Assembly (NCBI GenBank): GCA_030246985.1
Contig: CP107246.1
Location: 2,544,282 to 2,608,281 of the forward strand
DNA length: 64,000 nt
Direction: 5' to 3'
Source: Candidatus Nitricoxidivorans perseverans
Lineage (GTDB): Bacteria > Pseudomonadota > Gammaproteobacteria > Burkholderiales > Rhodocyclaceae
Position numbers and translations under genes: made by a program. The stretch's first letter is position 1. Each line of letters opens with the position of its first letter. Shown piece by piece: positions 45,379-55,957 of the stretch. Below the pieces are notes generated by a model that made no database searches, had not been told where the DNA came from, and saw only the letters and a program-made list of their open reading frames with translations.

Positions 45379-47079
45379 TCAGCTCAATGCCCAGACCTCG
45401 GACAGATACTTCCAGTTGACGAAGTAGTAGAGGACGAAGGAGGTCAGAAGAAGCATTGCCAGCACCACCGTGCCTGGTACCTGAACATGCTCGGCGCTGC
45501 CGGTGTGGGACGCACGGGCGGCCACGCTGTCCAGCGGTGCATGCGGCACCGGCTTGTCGCTGAGGGTGCCGCCGTCGAGCTTCTTGCCGAACAGCAGGGA
45601 ACCGACCACCAGCAGGATCCAGAGTGCGCCTCCCGTGATCGCGATCACGCCGAAGATGCCGGTGAGACCCATCATCAGGTAGGCGGCACCCGGCCACTCG
45701 TACTGGAACGGCGCGCCGGAGAAGGCCATGTCCCAGTGGCGGCGGGAGACACCGAGTGTGCCGGCACCCATCATCACCAGGGACAGCACCGCCATGCTGA
45801 TGCCGAACAGGTACGGTTGAATCTGGCAAAGTTTCGGGAAAATCATCTCCCGCTTGAACAGCGTGGGTACCAGCAGGTAGGTGATCGCCATGAAGGCCAG
45901 TGTGGTGCCGCAAACGACGGTCGCGTGGAAGTGACCCGGCACGTAGAAGGTGTTGTGCATGAGCATGTTGAGCTGCTCGGTGCCGACTACGACCCCGGAG
46001 ATGCCGCCGAGGAAGCCGAAGGTGACCAGCGAGAGGAACATGCCGGAGAACACCGGGTTGCCCCAGGGCGCCTTGCGCAACCACTCGAACAGGCCGTTGG
46101 TGTAGCCCTTCTTGCGCTGGGCGGCCTCGATGGCGCCGGGAACGGTAAAGCCGTGGATCATGGAGGCCAACACCGCGAAGTACATGAAGTAGGAGGTGTT
46201 CAGCACCTTCCACTCGGCGCTCATGCCCGGATCGGACAGCAGGTGGTGCGCGCTGGCGAGCTGCAGGAACAGGATGTACAGGAAGAAGGCGAAACGCGAC
46301 ACCTTTTCAGACAGCGGCTCTGCGCCGAACACCACGGCGGCGATCAGATACCAGATGGCCACATGGGCGGACACGTTGATCTGCTGCGAGGAGTGGCCCA
46401 TGCCCCACCAGACCAGTCGGTACAGCTGGGGATCGATTTCCTTGATGAGGCCGACGGACCAGAGCAGTGTCGGGATCAGGATCGCGGCGCCGGTGGCGAT
46501 GGTGAAGATGGCGATGATGCAGGCGGTCAGGGCGCCGAAGGTCACCATCGGGATGGAGCCTTCATAGGACTTTTCCCTCTTCGCGACGACCAGGGTGCCG
46601 AGGAACACGAAGCAGCCGATCAGCGCGCCCACGGCGAACAGGATCAGCGCGAGGTAGAACAGCGGCGAAGCCTGCATCGGCACATAGGAGGTGAACATCA
46701 CGCTCGATTCGCCGGCCAGCACGGCGTAGTTGCCCATGACGGCGCCGACGACCATGAGCCAGAATCCCAGCCAGGCCATCTTCGGTGCCGCCAACCGGCA
46801 GCGCAACAGCGTCGAAGACGCGAAATAAAGCACGGCCATCTCGAAGAAGATGATCCAGATCAACAGCATGTCGACGCCGTGGGCGGTGAGCACCAGATAG
46901 AACTGATCGGCCGGCAGCAGTTTGACGGCCGGCCAGCGGGTCAGGATGACGCCGAGCGCCATGATGCCGCCGACCAGCAGCGCGAGGACGCCGGCGACGG
47001 CGTTCCACCGCATCAACTTTTCAGCCGCGGTGTCGAATTGAAGCCCGGTGCGCGGGCAGGTACGGTACGTGGTTGCCAT
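45379..47079 (-). CDS. Haem-copper oxidase subunit I, B-type-like, with active-site Tyr replaced by Gln
   Basis: 566 residues, about 13 helices. Ligands: His67 (TAHGVDM, low-spin haem), His229 (GMGH) and His278/His279 (ASAHHLL) as CuB ligands, His383/His385 (VPGHFHAT) for the haems. In canonical A- and B-type oxidases Tyr stands four residues after the first CuB His (HPxVY). Here the stretch is HSSQQ, so Gln233 is in that place. A cross-linked His-Tyr cofactor is therefore impossible by that route. The partner subunit keeps CuA. Gene order small protein-CuA subunit-subunit I-ctaB-SCO resembles norSY-senC of ammonia oxidisers (sNOR), so NO reduction is a candidate activity. GGGGAG precedes the ATG. 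Confidence 0.85.
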   Translation of the reverse strand: MATTYRTCPRTGLQFDTAAEKLMRWNAVAGVLALLVGGIMALGVILTRWPAVKLLPADQFYLVLTAHGVDMLLIWIIFFEMAVLYFASSTLLRCRLAAPKMAWLGFWLMVVGAVMGNYAVLAGESSVMFTSYVPMQASPLFYLALILFAVGALIGCFVFLGTLVVAKREKSYEGSIPMVTFGALTACIIAIFTIATGAAILIPTLLWSVGLIKEIDPQLYRLVWWGMGHSSQQINVSAHVAIWYLIAAVVFGAEPLSEKVSRFAFFLYILFLQLASAHHLLSDPGMSAEWKVLNTSYFMYFAVLASMIHGFTVPGAIEAAQRKKGYTNGLFEWLRKAPWGNPVFSGMFLSLVTFGFLGGISGVVVGTEQLNMLMHNTFYVPGHFHATVVCGTTLAFMAITYLLVPTLFKREMIFPKLCQIQPYLFGISMAVLSLVMMGAGTLGVSRRHWDMAFSGAPFQYEWPGAAYLMMGLTGIFGVIAITGGALWILLVVGSLLFGKKLDGGTLSDKPVPHAPLDSVAARASHTGSAEHVQVPGTVVLAMLLLTSFVLYYFVNWKYLSEVWALS

Positions 47080-47092
47080 CTGTGCGCTCCCC

Positions 47093-47632
47093 TTATTTCA
47101 CGTAAATACGGCCGAGCATCGTGTGATGGCCGATGCCGCAGTATTCGTTGCAGACGATGGAGTAGGTGCCTTCCTTGGTCGGCGTCATCTTGACCACATG
47201 CTCATAGCCGGGAAGGACCTGGATGTTGATGTTCACCGGCTGCAGCGAGAAGCCGTGCTGGTAGTCCATGGAGGACAGATGAACCTTGTAGGTCTTGCCC
47301 CTCTCCATTTCCAGGATCGGATACCAGTCCCAGAGGCGGGCGATCAGATAGCCGTCGCCGCCTTCGGGCACCTTGACGACCGGGATGTTCTTCTCGGTTT
47401 CGGTGCGTACGGTGTTGTCGGCGATGAACTTCTCCGCCTTGGCGGCATAAGCCTCTGGCGTGGTCTTGTAGACTTCGTTGGACAGGTTCTGCTTACCGTT
47501 GATGTGCCAGTAGATCATCATGCCGAACATGATCATGGCCCATGTGAACGCCAAGGAAATCCAGACCCATTCTGTCTTGTCGATGGGCTGCTTCCACCAG
47601 AGTCGGTCTGCGGGCGGCAGGATTGCACTCAT
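47093..47632 (-). CDS. CuA-containing oxidase subunit II-like protein
   Basis: 179 residues with a single N-terminal helix (WVWISLAFTWAMIMFGMMIYW), as in B-type subunit II, and a cupredoxin domain with the full CuA set: His126 (DYQHGF), Cys161, Cys165, His169 and Met172 (CNEYCGIGHHTM). It takes electrons from cytochrome c or a cupredoxin to the subunit I encoded 13 bases downstream. GGGAG lies before the ATG. Subunit II of classical caa3/aa3 has two helices, so this is the short form. Confidence 0.92.
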   Translation of the reverse strand: MSAILPPADRLWWKQPIDKTEWVWISLAFTWAMIMFGMMIYWHINGKQNLSNEVYKTTPEAYAAKAEKFIADNTVRTETEKNIPVVKVPEGGDGYLIARLWDWYPILEMERGKTYKVHLSSMDYQHGFSLQPVNINIQVLPGYEHVVKMTPTKEGTYSIVCNEYCGIGHHTMLGRIYVK

Positions 47633-47659
47633 TTGTTTCTCCCTGTGTGACTGGATTGG

Positions 47660-47803
47660 TTACTTGGCGAGGGGGACGCTGATGATGTCGACGATTCCCC
47701 AGATGGTGTAGAGGACCGTGGGCGTTACCACGCCGAGGATCACGAGCAGGAAATAATTGTCCAGCACTCGCTGCATGAACGGAACTTCTTCTTTATCAGT
47801 CAT
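47660..47803 (-). CDS. Small single-helix membrane protein, probable oxidase subunit
   Basis: 47 residues: MTDKEEVPFMQRVLDNYFLL followed by one helix (YFLLVILGVVTPTVLYTIWGIVDI). It lies 27 bases before the CuA subunit and is probably the first gene of the transcript. Size and place recall the tiny subunit IIa of ba3 oxidases, but sequence similarity is too short to be sure. The longer frame upstream of this ATG is non-coding spacer. Confidence 0.7.
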   Translation of the reverse strand: MTDKEEVPFMQRVLDNYFLLVILGVVTPTVLYTIWGIVDIISVPLAK

Positions 47804-47932
47804 ACCCCTATCCTCCATTGTTGTTAATGACATCGCGCCCGCGATGCATCGCGGTTCACCCGTCAATCGTTCGAAATGAAACCTCCAGGATTCAACGCCC
47901 GGAAGGCTAACCGGAGTCAAGGGTGGCGTGAA

Positions 47933-47946
47933 TTGATTTGGGTTAA
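47933..47946. promoter_or_regulatory. Degenerate FNR-type site
   Basis: TTGATTTGGGTTAA has one perfect half-site and one with two mismatches. It lies 130 bases before the small oxidase gene and 133 before ctaA. No well-spaced -10 was found for either direction, so regulation from here is weakly supported. Confidence 0.3.
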
Positions 47947-47982
47947 GAAAAGCCAATATCAGCGGCCACTTAACTACTGTTG

Positions 47983-48005
47983 TGCGACACGGTGTCGCAT
48001 ATAAT
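47983..48005 (+). promoter_or_regulatory. Promoter with 17-base palindrome before ctaA
   Basis: TGCGACACGGTGTCGCA (47983-47999) is a perfect inverted repeat around a single G and abuts a perfect TATAAT (48000-48005), predicting transcription from about 48012 toward ctaA at 48079. The arms resemble the GCGNC...GNCGC sites reported for RegA/RegR/PrrA-type regulators, one of which is encoded at 34639. The position over the core promoter would also suit a repressor. Confidence 0.65.
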
Positions 48006-48078
48006 TCCGGCATCGTCGCACCGGCGTCCGACCAGGCGTAGACTGCGGCCTCCTGCCCGACAGAATCTCATTGCCATC

Positions 48079-49119
48079 ATGTATACTTCTGCACGCCGTC
48101 AGATCGCAGTCTGGCTATTCATTTGTAGCCTCATGGTTTTTGCCACGCTGGTGGTCGGTGGCGTAACAAGGCTGACTCACTCCGGGTTGTCCATCGTCGA
48201 GTGGCAGCCCATCGTCGGCACCCTGCCGCCTCTTGATCGGGCCGAATGGGAAGAAACCTTCGATAAATACAAGAAGACGCCCGAATACCAGAAGGTTAAC
48301 CACCAGATGGATCTCGATGAGTTCAAGGGCATCTTCTGGTGGGAATACTGGCACCGTGTGCTGGGGCGCACCATCGGCATGGTGTTCCTGCTGCCGTTCC
48401 TCTGGTTCCTGTGGAGACGCCGGATCGACAGGCCCATGGTGCCCAGATTGGTCGGCATCTTCGTCCTCGGCGGACTTCAGGGCGCGATGGGCTGGTACAT
48501 GGTCAAGAGCGGGCTGGTGGACGATCCCCGCGTCAGCCAGTACCGGCTGACGGCCCATCTCTCGATCGCCTTCCTGATCTTCATCTCGATGATGTGGGTG
48601 GCCCTGGGCCTGCTCGCGGAGCGCACGAGGCGCGCGGCCGACCGGGTGATCGACGGTCTGCGGCGCTTCGGATTCTGGCTCGCGTTGCTCGTCTTCTACA
48701 TGGTCGTCACCGGTGGCTTCGTCGCCGGCATCCGCGCGGGCAAGGCCTACAACACGTTTCCATTGATGAACGGCCATGTCGTGCCACCCGAGATACTCAT
48801 GATCGACCCCTGGTATCTCAACTTCTTCAACAACATGGCGACGGTGCAGTTCGACCATCGCCTCGGCGCATGGCTGTTGGCCTTCCTGGTGCCTTGGTTC
48901 TGGGTCCGGATTCATCGCGCCCAGGTGTCGGCGCGGGCGCGACTCGCCGCCACGATCCTGCTCGTTGCGCTGGCCGTCCAGATCACGCTCGGCATCGCCA
49001 CCCTGCTGATGGCGGTGCCGGTGGCGCTGGGCGCGGCGCATCAGGGCGGTTCGATGATGGTCTTCGGCATCCTGCTCTGGCTCAATCACGAGCTGCGCGT
49101 CGCCCCGGCATTGCGTTGA
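48079..49119 (+). CDS. ctaA: COX15/CtaA family haem A synthase
   Basis: 346 residues from ATG 48079. Eight-helix Cox15 fold with the proteobacterial/mitochondrial type motifs GGVTRLTHSGLSIVEWQPI, WEYWHRVLGRTIG, YRLTAHLSIAF, TFPLMNGHVVP, VQFDHRLGAWLL and GAAHQGG; His residues in the EYWHR, TAHL, FDHR and AAHQ motifs are haem ligands. It converts haem O to haem A. A second, differently built family member follows 8 bases downstream. Confidence 0.93.
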   Translation: MYTSARRQIAVWLFICSLMVFATLVVGGVTRLTHSGLSIVEWQPIVGTLPPLDRAEWEETFDKYKKTPEYQKVNHQMDLDEFKGIFWWEYWHRVLGRTIGMVFLLPFLWFLWRRRIDRPMVPRLVGIFVLGGLQGAMGWYMVKSGLVDDPRVSQYRLTAHLSIAFLIFISMMWVALGLLAERTRRAADRVIDGLRRFGFWLALLVFYMVVTGGFVAGIRAGKAYNTFPLMNGHVVPPEILMIDPWYLNFFNNMATVQFDHRLGAWLLAFLVPWFWVRIHRAQVSARARLAATILLVALAVQITLGIATLLMAVPVALGAAHQGGSMMVFGILLWLNHELRVAPALR

Positions 49120-49127
49120 CGACCGCC

Positions 49128-49943
49128 ATGGATGCGTCCCAGGCAATCCGGCCGCGGCGCGTCAGGATACTGGCGCTCGTGCTGACGGCGCTTTCGCTGG
49201 GGGTGGTCGGGGTCAGCGCCTTCCTGCGGCTCCAGGGCGCGGGGCTGGGCTGTGCCGACTGGCCCGCCTGCTACGGCCAGTTGCTGGCGGCGGCGACGCA
49301 TTCTCCGCCGCCCGTGGGCCGGCTCATTCACCGCATCGTCGCCACCAGCGCCCTGCTGCTGGCGATCGCCCTTGCCTGGTACGTGCTGCGCCCGCGCCCC
49401 CTGCCGCCGCTGGTCCGCCCCGTCCTGGCCCTGCTCGGACTGATGCTGTTCCTCTCGGTGGTGGGCATCTGGAGCGCCGACCCGAGGCGGACGCTGGTCA
49501 ATTTCATCAACCTCGTGGGCGGACTGGGGCTGGTGTCGATGTCGTGGCGCATTGTGATGGCCTCGACGGAGGCGGGAATGCCGGGCAGGACGTCATCAAG
49601 CCCCGCGCTCGCGGCGGGGATGATCCTGCTGGCGGCGACCGTGATCCTGGGCGCGCTGATCGGGGCGAGCTATGCGGCGCTCGACGGAAGCGCCGGCGGC
49701 ACTGCGCTGCACTGGCTGCATCGCATCGGCGCCGTCATCGCAGTCCTGCTGCTTGGCCAGGCTGCATTCAAGCGGCTGGACAGCATGGCTTCGAAGGTGT
49801 TGCTCGGACTGCTGGGCCTGGAGATCCTGCTGGGCGCGATCACCGTGATGGGCGATTTTCCGCTGTGGGCCGCGGTCGGGCACAACGTCGCGGCGGCGGC
49901 CCTGCTGGCGAGCGCCGCGCAATTCCGCCGGACATCCGCCTAA
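49128..49943 (+). CDS. Second COX15/CtaA-like protein, GCxDWPxC type
   Basis: 271 residues, eight helices. The N-terminal extracytoplasmic loop contains GAGLGCADWPACYG, the cysteine-pair loop seen in Bacillus-type haem A synthases, unlike the upstream paralogue. Further family motifs: GRLIHRIVATSALLL, LNFINLVGG-like VNFINLVGGLG, ALHWLHRIGAVIAV and VGHNVAAAALLAS. It may be a second haem A synthase or a partner needed with the first. The gene is shorter than usual CtaA (about 300-350). Confidence 0.82.
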   Translation: MDASQAIRPRRVRILALVLTALSLGVVGVSAFLRLQGAGLGCADWPACYGQLLAAATHSPPPVGRLIHRIVATSALLLAIALAWYVLRPRPLPPLVRPVLALLGLMLFLSVVGIWSADPRRTLVNFINLVGGLGLVSMSWRIVMASTEAGMPGRTSSSPALAAGMILLAATVILGALIGASYAALDGSAGGTALHWLHRIGAVIAVLLLGQAAFKRLDSMASKVLLGLLGLEILLGAITVMGDFPLWAAVGHNVAAAALLASAAQFRRTSA

Positions 49944-49965
49944 TGCCATTCCGCGCGGGACGCGA

Positions 49966-50703
49966 TCACGCCAGCGGATGGGTCAGCAGTTTCTTCAGCC
50001 CGGCGATGTCGATGATGCGGATGTGCTTCTGCTGGACGCTGACCAGTCTCTCTTCCTGAAAGCGGGAGAAGGCTCGGCTGACGGTTTCCAGCTTCAGTCC
50101 GAGGTAGGAGCCGATCTCGTCGCGGGTCATGCGCAGGTGGAATTCCTGGGGCGAGTAGCCGCGGGCGGTGAATCGCTGCGATAGGTTGAGCAGGAAGGCC
50201 GCGAGGCGCTCCTCGGCGCGCATCGTGCCTAGCAGCATCATCACGCCGTGGTCGCGCACGATCTCCCGGCTCATGACCTTGTGGAAATGGTGCTGGAGGG
50301 CGTGGATCTCGCTGGAAAGCTGTTCCAGCTGTGCGAATGGAATGATGCAGACCTCGCTGTCTTCCAGGGCGACGGCGTTGCAACTGTGGGACTCGGTGCT
50401 GATACCGTCCATGCCGAGGATTTCGCCGGCCATCTGGAAGCCGGTGACCTGGTTGCGGCCGTCCTCCAGCAGGACGTCGGTCTTGAAGAAGCCGGTCTTG
50501 ATGGCGTAGATCGCCTCGAAGGGATCTTCCGAGCGGTACAGGTGATGCCCGCGCCGGATTTTCCGGCGGGCGCCCACGACCGCGTCCAGTTTGGCGACTT
50601 CCTTCTCGGAGAGCCCGAAAGGGAGGCACAGCTCGCGCAGGTTACACTGGGAACAGGCGGTCTTCAGCGAAGGCAGCGTCAGGGGTATGACGTTCAGATG
50701 CAT
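49966..50703 (-). CDS. fnr: FNR/ANR-type oxygen-sensing transcription regulator
   Basis: 245 residues from ATG 50703. The N-terminal cluster CSQCNLRELC (Cys17, Cys20, Cys26) plus a fourth Cys in ESHSCNAVAL gives the [4Fe-4S] oxygen sensor. Then come the cyclic-nucleotide-binding fold, dimer helix and helix-turn-helix TRDEIGSYLGLKLETVSRAFSRF with the E-x-x-S-R DNA-reading residues. An FNR box stands 17-30 bases before the start codon, suggesting autorepression. It probably controls ccoNOQP, uspA/hemerythrin, the cytochrome b triplet and hemN here. An alternative upstream start would add a non-conserved tail. Confidence 0.95.
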   Translation of the reverse strand: MHLNVIPLTLPSLKTACSQCNLRELCLPFGLSEKEVAKLDAVVGARRKIRRGHHLYRSEDPFEAIYAIKTGFFKTDVLLEDGRNQVTGFQMAGEILGMDGISTESHSCNAVALEDSEVCIIPFAQLEQLSSEIHALQHHFHKVMSREIVRDHGVMMLLGTMRAEERLAAFLLNLSQRFTARGYSPQEFHLRMTRDEIGSYLGLKLETVSRAFSRFQEERLVSVQQKHIRIIDIAGLKKLLTHPLA

Positions 50704-50719
50704 ATCGCCGGAATGCCCT

Positions 50720-50733
50720 TTGATCTGCGTCAA
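50720..50733. promoter_or_regulatory. FNR box shared by fnr and hemN
   Basis: TTGATCTGCGTCAA, one base off consensus. It lies close to the fnr start codon, where binding would block fnr transcription. On the plus strand its centre at -41.5 would put a hemN transcript start near 50768, 49 bases before hemN. The hemN -10 is poor (CATCTT), typical of activator-dependent promoters. Confidence 0.8.
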
Positions 50734-50816
50734 CGTGGCACGACCGGGGTTCCGGCATCTTTGGCCCTCGCCGCTCATGCGCTGCGTTTCATCCCGCATT
50801 ACCCCGGTCATCCCTG

Positions 50817-52211
50817 ATGTCGAGCAATTTCCAAGAACTGATTTTCGATCCGCAGGTCATCCGCCGTTTCGACGTCAATGGCCCGCGCTACACGTCCTAT
50901 CCGACCGCCGACCGATTCGTCGAAGCTTTTGACGCGGAGGCCTATCGCTCATGGCTGGGCCGGCGCACCATCGGCGGGATCGCCCGACCGCTGTCATTAT
51001 ACTTCCACATCCCCTTCTGCAATACGATCTGCTACTACTGCGCCTGCAACAAGATTATTACTAAAGACCATGGCCGTTCCGCGAAGTACATCCGCTACCT
51101 GGACAGGGAGATGGCGATGCAGGCGGAGGCCCTGGACGGCAGCCGCGACGTGATCCAGCTGCACTGGGGCGGCGGCACGCCGACCTTCCTCGCCGACGAC
51201 GAGATGAAGCGGCTGATGGAACTGACGCAGCGGCATTTCCGGCTGCTGCCCAACGGCGAATACTCGATCGAGGTCGACCCGCGCAAGGTCGACCGCGCGA
51301 CGGTCAGGCTGCTCGGCGAGCTGGGCTTCAACCGCATGAGCGTCGGCGTGCAGGACTTCGAGCCGGCCGTGCAGCAGGCGGTCAATCGCGTGCAGACGCT
51401 CGACGAGACGCGCGTCGTCATCGAGGCAGCGCGCGAGTTCGGCTTCAAGTCGGTGTCGGTCGACCTGATTTACGGTCTGCCGAAGCAGAACGTGATCAGC
51501 TTCAACCACTCGCTCGACGAAGTCATCAAACTCTCGCCCGACCGCCTGTCGATTTATAATTACGCGCACCTGCCCAATCTCGCCAAGCCCCAGCGGCGCA
51601 TCCTGGAAAGCGAGCTTCCGTCGGCCGAGACCAAGCTCCAGATTCTCCAGACCGCCATCCGCCGCCTGACGGACGCCGGCTATGTTTTCATCGGCATGGA
51701 CCATTTCGCCAAGCCTGACGACGAACTGGCCGTGGCCCAGCGCCAAGGCCGGCTGCACCGCAACTTCCAGGGCTACTCGACCCATGCCGAGGCCGACCTC
51801 ATGGCCTTCGGCGTCTCATCGATCAGCAAGGTCGGGCCGACCTACTGCCAGAACTATCGCACCCTCGACGAGTACTACGACGCCCTCGACCGCGGCGTGC
51901 TGCCGGTCATGCGCGGGCTGGAACTGACGGCCGACGATCTGCTGCGCCGCTCGATCATCCAGGCCCTGATGTGCCACTTCGAGCTGTCCATCGAATCCAT
52001 CGAGATCGCGCACCTGATCGATTTCAAGTCCTACTTCGCCGGCGAACTGGCCGACCTGCGGGAAATGGAGCAGGCCGGGCTGCTCTCCATCGACGACCAG
52101 TGGATCAGCGTGCTGCCGCGCGGCCGCATGCTGGTGCGCGTCATCGCCATGGCCTTCGACAAGTACCTGCGCGCCGACCGCGAGCGCACGCGCTACTCCA
52201 AAGTCATCTGA
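50817..52211 (+). CDS. hemN: Oxygen-independent coproporphyrinogen III dehydrogenase
   Basis: 464 residues, radical SAM enzyme for haem synthesis without oxygen. The N-terminal RYTSYPTADRF and the cluster motif YFHIPFCNTICYYCAC (CxxxCxxC plus the extra Cys of true HemN) are present, with HWGGGTPTF and the GVQDFEPAVQQAVNR region. The C-terminal HemN domain is complete. The full length and the CxxxCxxCxC signature distinguish it from HemW. It is divergent from fnr and likely FNR-activated. Confidence 0.96.
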   Translation: MSSNFQELIFDPQVIRRFDVNGPRYTSYPTADRFVEAFDAEAYRSWLGRRTIGGIARPLSLYFHIPFCNTICYYCACNKIITKDHGRSAKYIRYLDREMAMQAEALDGSRDVIQLHWGGGTPTFLADDEMKRLMELTQRHFRLLPNGEYSIEVDPRKVDRATVRLLGELGFNRMSVGVQDFEPAVQQAVNRVQTLDETRVVIEAAREFGFKSVSVDLIYGLPKQNVISFNHSLDEVIKLSPDRLSIYNYAHLPNLAKPQRRILESELPSAETKLQILQTAIRRLTDAGYVFIGMDHFAKPDDELAVAQRQGRLHRNFQGYSTHAEADLMAFGVSSISKVGPTYCQNYRTLDEYYDALDRGVLPVMRGLELTADDLLRRSIIQALMCHFELSIESIEIAHLIDFKSYFAGELADLREMEQAGLLSIDDQWISVLPRGRMLVRVIAMAFDKYLRADRERTRYSKVI

Positions 52212-52217
52212 TCCGGG

Positions 52218-52895
52218 ATGCCGGATCAGGGACTCCTCGCGCTGTTCCCCTTGTTCGTCGTGGGTCTGCTCGGCGGCACGCATTGCGTGGGCATGTGCGG
52301 CGGCATCGTCGGCGCCCTATCCATGCAGGCTCCCGGGGGGCGCCCGGCGATTTCCGTCCATCTCGCCTACAACCTCGGTCGCATCGCCAGCTACGTGCTG
52401 GCCGGAGCGCTGGCCGGGACCGCCGGCCACGCCTTCGGCAGCCTGCTGCCGGTGCAGCGCGGCCTCTATCTCTTCGCCAGCCTGATGCTCGTCGCGATGG
52501 GGCTATACCTTCTCGGCGTCTCGCAGGCGCTGACTATTGTCGAGCGCGGCGGGCAATGGCTGTGGGCGCGCATCCAGCCGGCGACGCGCCGCTTCCTGCC
52601 AGTGCGCGGGCCGGCGCAGGCGCTTCCGCTGGGGGCGCTCTGGGGCTGGCTGCCCTGCGGGCTGGTCTACAGCGCGCTGACCCTGGCGCTGGCTTCCGGA
52701 TCGGCCGCGCGCGGGGCGCTGTCGATGCTGGCCTTCGGCCTCGGCACGCTGCCCAACCTGCTGCTCGCCGGCCTCCTGCTCACGCGCTTCCGGCGCTTTG
52801 CCCAGGCGCCGGCGATGCGCATCGCGTCGGGCCTGCTGGTGCTCGGCTTCGGCCTGGTCGGGCTGGCCAATGCGGCGCGGATGTTCCGGGGGTAG
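52218..52895 (+). CDS. DsbD_2/TauE-SafE family membrane protein (cbb3-associated)
   Basis: 225 residues with six helices in two halves. The first half has GGTHCVGMCGGIVGAL, the second WGWLPCGLVYSALTLALASG, each with Cys/Pro in the helix as in CcdA-like transporters. Proteins of this family are often found with ccoGHIS or copper genes and are proposed to move reductant or copper for cbb3 assembly. It starts 7 bases after hemN. The function in this organism is inferred. Confidence 0.82.
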   Translation: MPDQGLLALFPLFVVGLLGGTHCVGMCGGIVGALSMQAPGGRPAISVHLAYNLGRIASYVLAGALAGTAGHAFGSLLPVQRGLYLFASLMLVAMGLYLLGVSQALTIVERGGQWLWARIQPATRRFLPVRGPAQALPLGALWGWLPCGLVYSALTLALASGSAARGALSMLAFGLGTLPNLLLAGLLLTRFRRFAQAPAMRIASGLLVLGFGLVGLANAARMFRG

Positions 52896-52904
52896 AATCG
52901 GCCC

Positions 52905-53330
52905 ATGAACATCCTTCTCGCCATCGACGGTTCCGAAGTTTCCCTGCGGGCGGTGCGGGGCCTGATCGACCACCTCCGCTGGTTCCGCGACAAGCCCTCC
53001 GTCCACTTGCTGCATGTACATCTGCCGGTGCCGGTCGGCCTGGCGCTCGAGCATGTGGGCCGCGAAACGCTCGACCGCTACTACAAGGAGGAGGGCGAGG
53101 CCGTGCTGGCGCCGGCGCTGGCTCTGCTGGAGGCGGCGGCATTGCCGGCCACCCCTCATATCCACGTCGGCCATCCGGCCGAAACCATCGCCAAGCTGGC
53201 CGGCGAACTCGGCTGCGAGCTCATCTGCATGGGCACCCACGGCCACGGCGCCGTGGCCAGTGCCGTCCTGGGGTCCGTGGCGCACAAGGTGCTGCAACTG
53301 GCCCATGTGCCGGTGCTTCTCACCCGATAG
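52905..53330 (+). CDS. Universal stress protein (UspA family)
   Basis: 141 residues: MNILLAIDGSEVSLRAVRGL start, and the nucleotide-binding GTHGHGAVASAVLGSVAHKVLQLAHVPVLLTR end (G-x2-G-x9-G-S form), so ATP-binding. It follows the membrane protein by 10 bases, within the FNR-controlled hemN direction. It is only distantly similar to the other UspA at 24195. Confidence 0.92.
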   Translation: MNILLAIDGSEVSLRAVRGLIDHLRWFRDKPSVHLLHVHLPVPVGLALEHVGRETLDRYYKEEGEAVLAPALALLEAAALPATPHIHVGHPAETIAKLAGELGCELICMGTHGHGAVASAVLGSVAHKVLQLAHVPVLLTR

Positions 53331-53404
53331 CGCCGGCTTGCCCGCCGGCGAGCCCTTCAGGGATAATTAGCGTTCCATAATATATAACCCCGGAGAGAAA
53401 AATC

Positions 53405-53777
53405 ATGGCAGTCACCCCCCACGAACTGGTCGTCGAGGCCAAGTCCCAGATCAGGGAAGTGCCCACCGCCGAGGCGCAGATCCTGCTCGGCAAGCGCGTG
53501 ATCATCGACGTGCGCGAGTACGACGAATTCGCCGCCGGCCACCTGCCCGGCGCGATCAACATCCCGCGCGGCGTCCTGGAATTCAAGATCGGCATGGTGC
53601 CGGAGTGCGCCAACAAGGACGGCGCCTTCCTGCTCTACTGCCGCACCAGCGGCCGCGCCGCTCTGTCCGCCGTGCAGTTGCAGAGGATCGGCTACGGCGA
53701 CGTGATCTCGATGGCCGGCGGCTTCGAAGTCTGGAACAACGAGAACCGGCCGACCGAGAAGCCGGAGCCGATCAACT

Positions 53778-53785
<8 letters not shown>
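53405..53785 (+). CDS. Rhodanese-like domain protein
   Basis: 126 residues with one rhodanese domain: [24 protein letters not shown] and the active-site loop [14 protein letters not shown] (catalytic Cys). It transfers sulfane sulfur or has a related redox role. An AT-rich region with GATAAT/CATAATAT elements just upstream (53358-53385) can serve as promoter. The 3' end overlaps the copA start by 8 bases, which suggests co-expression with copper export. Confidence 0.9.
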
Positions 53786-55946
<2,161 letters not shown>

Positions 55947-55957
55947 GGGAAACTGAA

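Noticed and set aside
47980..48078. Upstream TTG start extending ctaA by 33 codons
   Set aside because: The extension reads through the palindrome and TATAAT promoter and adds no conserved sequence; ATG 48079 fits the family.
53331..53350. Terminator after the second uspA
   Set aside because: A 7-bp GC hairpin exists but no T run follows, so termination is not supported.
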